Positions 42,200 through 53,894 of a stretch of 64,000 bases of DNA are shown here, one piece after another. This DNA comes from Fallopia convolvulus. Lineage: Eukaryota; Streptophyta; Magnoliopsida; Caryophyllales; Polygonaceae. How positions within the stretch are numbered: position 1 is the first letter of the stretch; every line of letters starts with the position of its first letter. The position numbers and the translations under genes were made by a program. Below the pieces are notes generated by a model. It worked only from the letters and a program-made list of their open reading frames with translations. It did no database searches and was not told the DNA's origin. The stretch lies in assembly GCA_964016875.1 (NCBI GenBank), contig OZ024733.1:5138984-5202983 (forward strand), written 5' to 3'.

Positions 42200-42514
42200 G
42201 TGTTCCAAATCATTTTCTCCATGGTTAGTGCAAGAATATCCGATCTAGGTTTCAAATCGTCCCATTCCCTTGAGCCTCATGAATGTCGCCCTTGCTCCAT
42301 GTCCCCGGAGGAAGTAGAGAAAATCGTTAAGAACCATGGCTTTCCGGCGAATACCAATTTCCATTGTCCTACGAACGAAGCCGTAGATTGGGTCAGGGAA
42401 GGATGGGTTTGCTTCCTTGAGTACCCTTTCACACTGGGGGCCTTTTTCCCTTTCTCTACCTTGATCTTGAACTTCCTCCTGGCTCTTATGGCTTCTCCGG
42501 CGCAACTAATGTCA
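42200..42514 (+). pseudogene. Element 3 antisense gene, first exon, truncated
   Basis: It starts at Met-42200 or a nearby Met. It encodes SMSPEEVEKIVKNHGF and then WVCFLEYPFTLGAFFPFSTL followed by LLALMASPAQL, the same Transposase_28-like block as 502-1174 and 36180-36490. Homology stops at about 42514, where unrelated LTR-type sequence begins, so a later insertion or deletion removed the rest along with the element's pol and gag. Confidence 0.75.
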
Positions 42515-42750
42515 TTAACCAACTTAACATAAAACGGTTCGACAGCGGAAAGCGAAAGCTTGTTCTTACAACATGGAATTAAATAAACCAAAATGAATGG
42601 AAAATACATCTTTGAGAGTCCGGCCCTTCCTTCCTTGTGTGGCTTCGTCTACGCCTTCCTGGGATTCCTAGAGTCTGGCATAAGTCGTGAAGGGCAAAAA
42701 ATGCCAGGCGAACATGCGGAAAAGCAGAATTAGTCTAAGGAGACTATATA
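42515..42750 (-). repeat. Partial chromovirus-like LTR segment
   Basis: CAGCGGAAAG, TCTGGCAT, CATGCGGAA and AATTAGTCTAAGGAGACTA occur here in the same order as in 42985-43325. This is a second, shorter copy of part of the neighbouring LTR, perhaps a truncated earlier insertion. Confidence 0.6.
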
Positions 42751-45700
42751 ACACCCCTATTTTACAACATTGGGTATTACCGCCAGTGACCTCGGACTTT
42801 ACCGTCCAAAGTCACCCAAGGCTTTTAGAATGATATTGAACTTATAAGATGTGGAAATAAACGTAATTTATACAATAAAAAGGATGCTCTCGAAAGAGAT
42901 TTGGTTCTTTAAGATGAAATTGACTAAAATCGGAATTTTATTTATTGATAAGAACTTTCGTTCATTACATTGAGAGTCGTTTTACAAATGTAGCAGCGGA
43001 AAGTAAAGCCCATTTAGAAAGGGTTTAAAAGACGTAATTAAAAATACAAGCATGTTTTTCCAAGACAACTCATGTGATGATGATTTGCTTAGTTAAAAGA
43101 AAAATAGGAAAAACTGGTGCACTATCTCTGGAATGCCTCGTTCTTATGAGAATTCCTTCCTACCTTCAACGTGGTCCTGCCTTGACCTTCGATTCTCGCC
43201 TAACGCTGCTCGAACCTTCTGGACTTCATCTTCATCATTTCGGTGTACATTCCTACAGTCTGGCATTTGTCGCGAAGGGCGAGAAATACTAGGCAAAAAT
43301 GCGGAAGTAGGGGAATTAGTCTAAGGAGACTAAAGAAGTGAGAATGGAACTTCTCACGGGTATTTCGGAAATTTATAATATTCGAGATATATTATCGGGA
43401 TATGTTTTAAGATATAGGTCTTTATGTGGGGCTTAACGGGACGGAGAGGAGTGTATCTCGAGAGGAGATAACTCGTTAATCGAGAGAAGAACTACGAGAT
43501 TGTAGACTTCTTTTTAGAGTAGGAAAATATGTTGGGAACGTTATTAATTTATACAAGTTTCTGAAAACCTCTCGCACCCTTGCGAACCGAGAGCCGGATC
43601 GATCATTTGAGATCGGTCCGGTTTTGGTGTCTTTTAAGTGTGCATTGGGCACTTATCTTGTATAGTGATGCAAACTTTTACTTATGTTGACGTATTTTAA
43701 GAGTGTGGGGGGGGGGGCATGTACCAGCCCGAACCACTGACAGGAACAAAAGTTCCGGCACTTAGCTAGAGTGCCTACGTCCAGCGGACATGGATCATGA
43801 TCGACAAGTCGTAATTGGTGCATGATGGCAATATGAATTTAGTGGGTTATATTGAGGTGTTGGGTTAGGCCCGCACCCCTTACTATTTCATCCAAATCGA
43901 TCTCGAAAAGAGATCGTAAACAATCAAGGTCACAAACAAGACTAGCACAATAGTCCTATTGAATATTTAAATAACGGAATAACGATAACAATGGGGTCAT
44001 TAATTCTAGCAATCGATATTCCTAGGTTCGTTTTATTATTAGCAAACAAGTTGTTCCAAACATCGAGGAATTTCACGAAACGAGTTTATTAAGGCTACAA
44101 GGAGAAATTCCACTTGCCTTAGTTTAGCGATTGTATATGAACGGATGAACGAGAAATGTCGCCTTTAGTCGGGACGGGAAATTGGACCTATCGACACAAG
44201 AGGTACGAACGAACTTTAATAAGAATTTCTTTAATTCTTTTAAAGTTTTAAAAGTCTCTTATATTTCTTTTATAAGAGAAATAATATTAAATTATTATAA
44301 TAATAATTTAGGTGGAGATGAATAAAATAATAATATTTTCTATTATTATTTAAAATTTGTAATATCCTTTTATTCTTATAAAATACTTATTTTTAATACG
44401 ATTCATTATCATTCTTGAAAACAAGTAATATCGTGATTTAATTTAACAAGGAGCAAGGAAAATCTTTTATAAAATCTTATGATATAGTTTTCAACATTAT
44501 AAGGAATATAGTTATCAATGTTATCAGAATCCCGATCCGATTCTACGATTCTAGCGATCCTACGATCCATAACACGTGAAATGATCCACGATCCCAAGTA
44601 GGATCTTATTGGAGTAAGATCTTAAATGATTTAGAATACAATCTCGATCCGATCTTGATTTTACATACGATTTTAACTATCCTATAAACGATTCTAACAA
44701 TCCTACAAACGATTCTAGCGATCCTATAAAATGACAATTTTAACTATATATTATTAATAATTTCACAGTTAACGTATCATTTCCATTAAAATAGTTGACT
44801 AGTCCATCCTATACCATTTTTAATAATCAAATTAATAATGTTTATCATTTTCTTACATTATATATAACAAAATATACAATCTAATAGGTTATTCTTACAT
44901 ACTTTTAGTTATAATGTAGGATCTTACGATTCAGCGATCCGATCCTACGATCCGATCCAAAAGACCTTCAACGATCCAACCTAGAATCCCGATTCTGATA
45001 ACCTTGATAGTTATTAGTAAAGTCTTCTTAGGATTGTGAAAAGTCTAAAATGCCTTTATTATTTAATCTCTCATGTTCATAGTATTATTATAATATTATC
45101 TTTTATCAAACAATATCTTCTTATAACATGACCTTATTATAATATTTCTCATTAAATCCTTATTTTAAATACATGTAATATTAAATAGAGATAAAAATAT
45201 TAGTAGATGCCCCCTTTTTTTAGTACTTTCCAAAAATAGGACTTCCTAGATAGATTTATAATATATGCTTTCCATGACGAATAATATAATGATAAAATAT
45301 TCTTATTATCTTATTTAAAATAAGTTCTCCCATATTTTTAGTTCATAAAAAAAATAGAATCATGTCCTAATGTATTATTTTATAACTAGGAGCATATAAT
45401 TTATTTTACTTACAACTTAGATCATAATAATATCTTTTCCATCTTTAATATCTTTTTATGCAAGATAACTTTTAACAAACTAGCATACTTAACAACTTAT
45501 TAGCTTAATTATATAAATAAAAATATTATTATCATAACTACCATCATTATTAAATAAATCTTATGTCTATAATATTATAAGATTTTTAAATCCACTATAC
45601 TTAGAGATATAACATAATATAATATTTCTTTTACATTCTTCTTTGTAAGGTATTTTCTAACAATTAAAAGCTCCATACTTTAAAACAATATACTTTATAT

Positions 45701-46103
45701 AAAAATACTTTCTACATAAGTTTTTATTTAATAAAACCATGTCTTGAGATTTATACTATTATTAAATTGATATGCAAATAATAGCTCTTATCTTGGTATA
45801 ATATTATTTACTTATTTACTTTTATATTGTTCAACAAACAAGATCTTGTAGGATTTTTTTAATAGGTTAATTTATTCTAGTAAAAATCAGCATAAGGTAA
45901 ATGATTTATAAGCATAATTTATTGAATTAAAAGGGGAATTAAATTAATTAAAATTTTACCTTTCTCTTGATTTTGTACGTACGAACAACAGAGAACCAGG
46001 GGAGGAGCGGACAGGGGCGGCGACACCAGGGATGGACGGCGGCGGCTCGGGCGGCACGCGGAGGAGGGCCGACGGTCGTGCGGTGGCCGGCGGTGGTCCG
46101 AAG
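42751..46103 (-). repeat. Long LTR, minus strand, truncated at its U3 side
   Basis: The left end TATAACACCCC then GGTATTACCGCCAGT is the complement of the 3' end type seen at 48880-48948 (GGCGGTAATACC ... GGTGTTACA). The body is recognisably the complement of 61290-64000 at moderate identity. A GC-rich Pro/Ala-type leader lies at 45990-46090. It stops where the next LTR begins at 46104. No ORF. An internal hAT MITE lies at 44516-45006. Confidence 0.68.
44516..45006. mobile_element. hAT-type MITE (491 bp)
   Basis: The ends CAATGTTATCAGAATC and CAAGGTTATCAGAATC (read inward) are inverted with one mismatch. The flanks ATAGTTAT at 44508-44515 and 45007-45014 are an exact 8-bp duplication. Subterminal regions repeat GATCCGATCC and GATCCTACGAT. 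Non-coding. Confidence 0.88.
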
Positions 46104-48948
46104 TGTAATAATTGTTGGTTTTGAGAATATTTTTGAATTTTTATCGGATATCCTTTTAACCTCTTTGTCTGTTTTAACGCTTAATCCAATATTTTCGTCG
46201 GAATTTAAATCCTAGAAAATTGTTGATGATATCCTAAAATCATAAAGAAATGATTTTATCGATCGATGTGAATTCTAGGATTTTTCAGTGGAAAAAGAAT
46301 ATTTATTGGATAAGCTGTATTTTTAATTATGTATTGTAAAGGTTTTAAAATACGAAACAGAAGCCTTAAAAATTGAAGGTAGCAAGATAAAATCATGAAA
46401 AATTAGTTTTATTGGTCTACATAATTTACGGGACGTTTTCTATTTAGTAAGTTTTTCCACCCGAGGTACATAATTTTACCGCTTTAACGCGAGTCTTGTT
46501 CCGAGACGGATTTTGGCTTCAAAACCAACATCTTCTCTACCTCGTTAAGTAATTAGAATCAGAAGAAGTTGGATGAGGGTGGACTTTTCATATTGATGGG
46601 CTCGAAGCTGATAGAAAGAAAGGAGGAGCCGAGAGAGTTTGATGACGGCGACGGACTAAGGAAAGAATTCAGTTCATCACCACCAGCGCTAGTCTTACCC
46701 TGCCACCTCCTTCCCTCCTCCTCCACCTCATCTTCTTCCTCCTTGTTGGACTCGTTGCTGCTGCTGTAAAACCAAACCAGAGGGAAAGCAAGTCGGAACG
46801 TGGACGCGGGAGAAGAAGTTCATCACGCCGGCTATCTTCTTGCCTCGCCGCGCGACGTCGCCGGCGATCGCTAGCTCCTCCGACCACCACCCACCGCAAG
46901 GGCCGCCACCGGGAAATGCCCAGCCACCCTTGGGCTCGAGGATCGAGCCACTATCGAGCCAAACGAGCCATGGGCTCAAGTGAAGGTAATTACGATCGAA
47001 AATAATTAGCGGGTTGGTTACGGAGCCACCGTAAGGGCCTTTCAGTTCCTCTTTGCTAATTAAATTTATGGTTTTTATAATCTTGACATTGATATGGTCT
47101 CACAAGTTCAAACCGCTCGAGAAACGGACGTCCGGATCTTCAGTTATAGCGAATACAAGTTTTGACACCGATTGGCAGGTAAAGGACTTCGGATAATTAC
47201 TCGGGATTCGTTATTAATCAGAATGATCCAAGATTTGGTCACCTTTAAGAACTATTGCTAATGAGCAATTTTTATTTAGAAAATTGTTTCAAAAGTGAAG
47301 CGGATAATTAGTTATAATTTCGCCAAGATGGTTCCTTAAAGCATGATAACTAAGGATTATTTATGAATCGATATTCGGAAATCAAATCGTTTATCGATTA
47401 GAAAGTTGTAGGAGTTGAGTATACAACTAAGAAGTGTATCCATGAGCTCGTTGTTGAGAAATCTTTTCTTATATTTGACAGAAGGGTGATAAAAATTAGT
47501 GTTGAATTGCTAAGGACGTTGAGCACGCCTTCTAAGCAAGTGGACGGTTCTCTCTTGCATTACTGTTATTAAATGAGGAATTGAATCCCATTTAATATTT
47601 GCATTGGGAACAGATTGTATGATTAATAAAATATGATAGGTTGTTGTTTTGTTAAAAATAATGACCATATTGTTATTTATTTAGTTTCGCGTTAGAACTG
47701 GATTTAGGTTTATTGTGTGTAACCTTGTTTGGATTAGTTGTCTCAAGTTGAGACATTGATATAGATTAATTTAGTTCAGGGATGTGAGCTTAGTCTCAGA
47801 AGCATCTCTTTAAAACTCATATTAGGCAGTATCAATATTGATCCCCTAATACTAAGGTCATGACCATGGCGCGCTCTACGCTTGAGGGGCGACTATGCAC
47901 TCTAGCTAAGTGCATTTATTAATAAGTGTTGGTAGAGGATTATGGATGAAACAGACCCTCTAATCTCTCCATCATTGGGATCCGTACTATTCGTTGTTCA
48001 AGGATGAAACATGCCCTCTAAACTCGATAGTATTGTGTTCCATCGGCAGTAGTTCGAGGCGATTAACTTGTTTGTGAAAAGTTTGAAAGTAATATAAGAA
48101 TAGTGTGTTAGGCACATTAATATACCCGAATGGTTGGTCTATTCGATAACCATTCTTACTCCCGGTTATGAATGATTCTTAATCAAACCTTGATTAAGTC
48201 AATCTGATTAGTCGATGGAGGCTTTTCAAAAAAATGTTGTGTGATTAATATAAGTTCTCAACAATTGTTCATGTTTCGTAAAGGAACCACAAGCTGTGGT
48301 GTCCTATCTCTTGAATATGCATACCTTATTCTTATCTTCTATGGGACTGCAAACTGTTGGATCATCGACCAGTTATCATTCGGATTACGATGCCAATATG
48401 TTTAGTCACTACCATAAGAACCAATCATTTTGTTCACTTGCTTAGTCTTTCATTAGACTAACCCGACCACCTTATTCAATTGCATGTTCGGCTGGTGTCC
48501 ACCGTTGTATACGACACATCAGATATTCTTGGAAGCTGATTTCAGAAGTGGATTAAGAAGTTGAAGAAAAGTTTCCAGAAGTTGTATTTGAGCGAAGTTT
48601 ATGGATGGGCCACTATAAAGTTATGTTGGGAAAGAAGAAGCTAAGAGTTTACATACTAAAGGTTTTGTTCAGATAGAAGATTGTTCAATCATCTTGTCAT
48701 AAAAGCTAATGCTGTTTTAAGACCATTTGTATTTATTCCGCTGTAATGTCTTCTTAAACTTTGTAAGGTTGAAGTAATAAAGATTAAGTTCTTTTGCAAC
48801 ATTTTATTTTTTTCTGGTTATGATTTAAATGAATCCAACTTTTGGATTTTTAGTTTGTTTAGTCAGTTTAAAGCCTTGGGTAGCTTCGGTTTAGTCTTAA
48901 TCGGGGTTACTGGCGGTAATACCTCTAGGGTAGGAAGGAGGTGTTACA
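46104..48948 (+). repeat. Long LTR, plus strand, 2845 bp
   Basis: The LTR ends GGAGGTGTTACA four bases before the primer binding site TGGTATCAGAGC. TGTAATAATTG at 46104 is the most likely start. It has no gene. A GC-rich leader lies at 46670-46930. It belongs to the same broad LTR type as its neighbours (shared GCACTCTAGCTAAGTG near 47890 and GGCGGTAATACC near the end) but is too different from the 60519 LTR to be its partner. Confidence 0.72.
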
Positions 48949-48952
48949 GAAA

Positions 48953-48964
48953 TGGTATCAGAGC
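48953..48964 (+). promoter_or_regulatory. Primer binding site, initiator Met tRNA
   Basis: TGGTATCAGAGC is complementary to the 3' end of plant initiator-Met tRNA and is the standard site of Del/Tekay-type chromoviruses and many copia elements. It lies four bases after the LTR end. Confidence 0.88.
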
Positions 48965-50091
48965 TAAAAGTTCCTAAATCTTGCTTAAGACTTTCATCTT
49001 CTATATAGAATTACGGAGAATTCTATATGGGTGTTATCTTAGAACCATTTATGGAAAGTGGTTAAGATTGGAGGTCAGACTCGTGAAGAGATAGAAAGAG
49101 GAAAGAGAATTGGAGAACATGAGGTAATAAGTTTGTCCTATGGTGGACATTTGATTCCCTGGAAATGGGAATGGATTCCGAGAAGGATCCACAGTAAGAT
49201 TAGGTGAAGATTCCTAAAGTTGACCCGGTTCTAGACCAAGTTCTCAATGAATTCCAATTCTCTCTTGAGAGTCTGAATTGGGTGTACCCTTGTCGTTTCT
49301 TCCATATTAGGAAACTTCTTGTGAGATTTTGAAGTTAAGTATTGTACTTCATAAAGACTTTCTAGTTTGAAGGTTTCCTATTTTAAGCTCGTATGATGGA
49401 AGATTTCAAGTTAAGAATTTTTATTAGAAAGTTCATGATTCAAAGTTATGTGAAAAAAATTGTTAATTCCTTTTCTTGAAATGTGAAAGTTCAAATGTTG
49501 TCTTTAAAAAGAAAATTTTAAAGTAAGTTTCTTTGACATCGAAGTCATAAGAGTAAGAGTTTTCATGAGAATATTTTTATAGGAATTTCTGAATTTTGTT
49601 GAAATTCGATTTTCTATAGAAGGAATGAGTTGGAACCTCTACTTCTCAATGTTAAGATTTGGTGAATCTTATAAGTCTTGAGTAATTCTAAAAGATCAGT
49701 ATGGATCATGAAGTGAGGTAAAAGAATCCTGAATAGAAAGGTATTACCTTTGGAAACTTTCTTCAACAACTATGTTTGTGACTCTATAGTATAGAATCAT
49801 GGATATTCTGTACTTTTCTTTGCTCAGTTGGAAGTTAAAGAGCTTTGAAGTGCTCAAATGTTGGATCAATTGAATTGTTAATCTATTGGAAAATATAATT
49901 CAATTTTTAACCTGATAGTGTTCAAACTCGGATTTTCATATATGTTGTTATCCTTTGAGTTAAGAGGATTGAGAATCCTAAAAGGAACGGGAACCTCTTT
50001 TTGGTTATAGTAAGGAAGAGAGGGAGAATATTGGTTCAAATTAAATGGTGTACAAGTGGTTAATCACCAAGGTTGTTGTGAATAAGGTAGA
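48965..50091 (+). mobile_element. Non-coding interior of the LTR element, left part
   Basis: Over 1.1 kb follows the primer site without gag-like or other coding capacity. The interior resumes after the CACTA element at 58146. A long LTR with a conserved primer site and a non-coding interior fits the LARD class of non-autonomous elements. Confidence 0.6.
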
Positions 50092-50179
50092 TTGCACTAC
50101 TACAAAAAATGGCTATTACCTCATGGCATTTAACCCGGGCTTATATACTACGAGTTATATAATGTCAAGCTAATAGAGT

Positions 50180-50375
50180 ATTACATCAAATACACCGGGC
50201 GTTTAACGCCCGGTGTATTTGAACCATATTACCACGATATACACCGGATGTTGTAGGATCCGGTGTATTTAGGGTTACACAACTACCACGGGCGTGTGCA
50301 GCCCGGGGTATTAGCCATTAATGATATCAAATACATCAGGTGTGAATGGTCCGGTGTATTTGGACACACACATAG
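50180..50375 (+). promoter_or_regulatory. CACTA left subterminal repeats
   Basis: AAATACACCGG, CCGGTGTATTT and close variants occur about eight times, in both orientations, including a near-palindrome AAATACACCGGGCG..CGCCCGGTGTATTT. In En/Spm such motifs bind the TNPA protein. Confidence 0.82.
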
Positions 50376-50452
50376 GTCGAGATTTGTAGGTCTTTGTTTA
50401 ACCTAGAACACAAACTAAAACACAAGAGGGGGCACATTCATGAAAAAAAGAG

Positions 50453-50524
50453 CTACCAACAGGATTTGAACTCAGATAAACCCGCACATTCTAATAGCTT
50501 GGTACCACTGGACCAATTAGAACA
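50453..50524 (-). other. tRNA-like sequence inside the CACTA element
   Basis: On the minus strand TTGGTCCAGTGGTACC resembles a pol III A box and GAGTTCAAATCCTG a B box at normal spacing. The acceptor stem does not pair convincingly, so this is a tRNA-derived relic rather than a working tRNA gene. Confidence 0.45.
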
Positions 50525-50639
50525 TCAACAATATCACAGGAATTGCTTTTTAATAAACAAAAATTACCAAAGTAAAGGCAAGGCAAAACAGTTGTGTGTC
50601 GTTCATTCCCGGGCTGTTGTGTAAGGTGACACATGTTGC

Positions 50640-51060
50640 TTTGAATGGCCATAACTTTTGACTCGATAATCCGTTGGAGCAGTGTGAGTACTCGTTTCGA
50701 AGGTCTCGATCTAAGCTACAATATGAATGTGGTATATTTTCATAATGGTTAAAGTGGAGCCGTCGATTCTGTATTAAATGGTAGATGATTCCGACACATG
50801 TCGATTAAAACGAGCGTAACTTTGCGCTCAATTATCAGATTGGGGCGTATTATATATCAAAAGAAAGATCTCGACGATATGGGGTTATTACCACATCATA
50901 ATCTCAAAAAATGTCGTTTAAGCCTTCAAATTTGCACTTTTCCGTTCAAAACCACCCAAAAACGTCCCAGATTTCACCTTTTCTTGCAATTTGGCCTATG
51001 TCAGCTCATACTATCGATTCGTTTGATGGATCTATAATCTACTTTGAGTGAAATGAGTGG
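50640..51060 (+). repeat. Diverged internal duplication in the CACTA element
   Basis: Two blocks of about 130 bp (near 50645 and 50800) share the order CGTAACTTT/CATAACTTTTGACTC, AATTATC/GATAATC, GATCTCGA and a following pyrimidine stretch. No coding capacity. Confidence 0.4.
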
Positions 51061-51174
51061 TCATAATAGCGAGACGGATATTGGAGTGGGAAGTTCTAGT
51101 CCTTTTAACTTTTATGTAGGAGAAATTTATAGTCATATGACACATTCTATCTTCTACCTTTTTTTAGTCTTCTA

Positions 51175-51305
51175 AGGTTAGGGCTTAGGGTTTAAACTCA
51201 CGGTTAGGGTTTAAGGTTGGGGATTAGTGTTTAGGGTTAAGGTTAGTGCTTAGGCTTTAGGTTAAGGTTAGTGCTTAGGGTTTAGGTTAAGGTTAGGGAT
51301 TAATT
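51175..51305 (+). repeat. Degenerate telomere-like repeats, block 1
   Basis: Variants of TTTAGGG are clustered: GGTTAGGG, GGGTTTAA, GTTTAGGGTT, GGTTAAGGTTAG. This is the plant telomere sequence type in decayed, interstitial form. Confidence 0.6.
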
Positions 51306-51477
51306 CTTAACCTCGAACACAAACACAAGTCTCGAATTGTTGCGCTAGAGATTCATGTGATCAAAACTTAAGTCTTTCAATGAGCAATTTGCTATATGGC
51401 ACACACAAAATCAATTGCAAAAATCAAATTTCAAGTTAAGAGTACCAAATCGATTTGGAGTATGGTTAGAGTTTAGG

Positions 51478-51806
51478 GTCCGGTCGGGTTAAACCCGCGC
51501 GACCCGCAACTCGCAATATTTTTTTTAAAATATATTTTTATTAATGTATAAACTATTTTTATTATAAAAAATTGTTGGATTTACTGGTCGACCCGCAAAC
51601 CCGACGAGTTTTTTTTAAAATACTTGTTTTTAGTTTAAAAATATTTTTTTAGGTAAAAAAAAATTATTTTTTGACCCGATTAACTTAGTGAAACAGGTCG
51701 ACCCGCGACCCGACCAATTAGACCCGTGGGTCGGGTCGCGGGTCAAAAATAATTTTTTTGCGGGTCACGGGTCGACCCGACCCGACCCGACCCATGAGCA
51801 TCCCTA
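51478..51806. mobile_element. Putative MITE with GGGTCGG/GACCCG ends
   Basis: TAGGGTCCGGTCGGGTT at the left and its partial complement GACCCGACCCATGAGCATCCCTA at the right enclose AT-rich sequence. It resembles the two MITEs at 52789 and 53485, but the flanks are low-complexity telomere-like DNA, so no duplication can be scored. Confidence 0.45.
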
Positions 51807-51809
51807 GGT

Positions 51810-51930
51810 TTGGGGGTTAGGGTTTTGGCTTAGGGTATTAGAGAATGGGTATTAGAGTATGATTAAGGGTTAGGCTTAGGGCTTTGGGGTATGGTTAGGG
51901 TTTAGGGTTCGGGATTTGGGGTTTTGATTA
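51810..51930 (+). repeat. Degenerate telomere-like repeats, block 2
   Basis: GGTTAGGG, CTTAGGG, GGTTAGGGTTTAGGG and similar variants. Together with block 1 it appears to have been one tract split by the putative MITE. Confidence 0.6.
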
Positions 51931-52009
51931 ATTTATTATAATTTTTAAACTTTAAATAGTATAATATATTCATTTTGGAATCAAAATCAGGTTTAGGATC
52001 ATATATTTA

Positions 52010-52320
52010 GGGCCCGTTTGGTATTGATATCCTGATATCAGATATCGGTATCGGGTCATATCTTGTGTTTGGTATGGGAGTATATGGATTTAGATATCGG
52101 TATCGGGCTATATCTTGTGTTTGGTATGAAAGTATATGGATATCGGGTGATATCTTGATATCAAAACAAGGCAAAAGACATGATATTTGATATACTCCAA
52201 AAAAAAGAGGTATGAGAGATATGGGATATGAATGATATCCCATATCCGATACCGATACCGATATCGATACCCGATACCGATATCCGATACCGATATATGG
52301 TATCGATACCAAACGAGCCC
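52010..52320. mobile_element. Tourist-like (PIF/Harbinger) MITE, 311 bp
   Basis: The TIR is GGGCCCGTTTGGTAT at the left and GGGCTCGTTTGGTAT read inward from the right. The flanking trinucleotide TTA is duplicated (52007-52009 and 52321-52323). The interior is built from GATATCGG/CCGATATC repeats and can fold extensively. Non-coding. Confidence 0.85.
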
Positions 52321-52323
52321 TTA

Positions 52324-52780
52324 GAAAGCGGGAAACCAAAATTTGCTTGGAGGGAACAAAAATTTGTAGAGCCAAAAAAAAAAAGAGAAATCCTTTATAA
52401 AAAAAATTAGGAAACAAATATTTGGTTAGGGTTAATTCATCTCACGTCTCTCTCTGGAATATCCTTCATCCATCATATCTCTCAATTCTCGCATCTCTTT
52501 CATGTCTCTCTGGGCATCTCCTTCTCTGGCGGGACATCAGCAACACCGTATCACGTTGTTCGACCACTGACCACCACAGTTCTTCGATAAGTTCTAGTTT
52601 TAGGAATTTTTTTCAAAACTAGGCCTATTGAAGAAATTAATTCTAAAAATAGGCTAGGCAAACAATAATTTCCCAATATAGGCTGGCATTCAGGTTCGGG
52701 TAGAATGTTAAGCGTTGGTTAAACGAATTACATATGAAATTGAAGCTGGTACAGAGACTCATATGCCACATGCAATATCA
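52324..52780. other. CACTA interior, no gene seen
   Basis: Pyrimidine-rich patches (TCTCTCT near 52445) but no supported ORF. Confidence 0.4.
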
Positions 52781-52788
52781 ATTAGTTC

Positions 52789-53241
52789 TAGAGCTGTCAA
52801 AAGCTGACCCTATCCGAAAAATCGACCCGAACCGTCCGAAAAATTTAGGGTTAACACTTGAAAATTTGAACCCGAAACCCAAATTAAACCGAACCCGATA
52901 GACCCGAAACCCGTTGGGTTCAAACCTGAAAAGACCGTTGGGTTGACCCAATTTGTTATATTTTAAGAATATACAATATATTTTGAAAATTATAATATAT
53001 TTTATTAAAATATATAAAAATAATAGATTTATTATTAAATATTATTTTTTAAATAAAAAATATTTTAATAATTGTAAAAAAATCAATTTTTTTAACCTGT
53101 TAGGTCGATCAGACCCGCCCGACAACCCGCAATGACCCGACTCGATTTGACCGGTGACCCGTTACAACCCGAGCCCGACTCAACCCGAACTCAAAATAAC
53201 CGAACCCGAACCCGACCTGACCGACCCGTTTGACACCTCTA
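52789..53241. mobile_element. hAT-type MITE copy 1 (453 bp)
   Basis: The ends TAGAGCTGTCAAAAG and TAGAGGTGTCAAACG (read inward) are inverted. ATTAGTTC at 52781-52788 and 53242-53249 is an exact 8-bp duplication. The subterminal regions are dense in ACCCGA/CCCGAAC words around an AT-rich centre. Confidence 0.88.
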
Positions 53242-53484
53242 ATTAGTTCCATACACCTTATTTGTATTTTAAGTGTACAAAAATTTTTGAAGCTATTTTG
53301 TTAATCATTTTTCTATTTTTCTACGTATATTTTTAAATATTGAAAACCTCGTACTTAAGTACACTTTTCTTAGTTATAAAACTACACTTAAAAAAATAAC
53401 ATATCTTTTTCTTAAAAAATTATTGATTTTAAAACAATACATAGTTTTTTAAGGGAAAAAAGATATATATACATACGTTCGAAT
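53242..53484. other. CACTA interior between two MITEs
   Basis: AT-rich. No ORF seen. Confidence 0.4.
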
Positions 53485-53894
53485 TAGACCTGTCAATCGG
53501 GTCGGGTCGTGCGGGTTCGGGTTAGGTCATTTCGGGTTCAAGTTGAGTCGGGTTCGGGTCGTTACGGGTCACGGGTTAAACCGGGTCGAGTCGATGCTTG
53601 TTTTCGGGCGGGTTGGGTTGACCATCGGGTCAAAAACATAGAATTTTTTATGATTATTAAAATAGATTTTTAATTAAATAATAATATTTAATAATAATAT
53701 ATTATTTTTATGTATTTTAATAATAAAATATATTAAATTTTTTAAAATAAATTTTATAAATCGGTCAACCCAATGGGTTTCGGGTTCTATCGGGTTCGGT
53801 TGATTTCGGGTTTCAGGTTCAAATTTTCGGGTCTTGACCCTAAAATTATCGGGCGGGTCAGGTTAGCATGTTCGGTCAGCTTTTGACAGCTCTA
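53485..53894. mobile_element. hAT-type MITE copy 2 (410 bp)
   Basis: The ends TAGACCTGTCAATCGG and TAGAGCTGTCAAAAGC (read inward) are inverted. GTTCGAAT at 53477-53484 and 53895-53902 is an exact 8-bp duplication. It is the same family as copy 1 in opposite orientation, with GGGTTCGGGT subterminal words. Confidence 0.88.

Noticed and set aside
46569..46979. GC-rich ORFs on both strands near 46700
   Set aside because: They fall in the LTR leader, where the same kind of GC-rich Pro/Ala/Ser text occurs in each LTR copy without conserved reading frame.
52007..52417. 136-codon minus-strand ORF over the Tourist MITE
   Set aside because: It translates the GATATCGG repeat into periodic Tyr/Arg/Ile text and runs beyond the element end, so it is a by-product.
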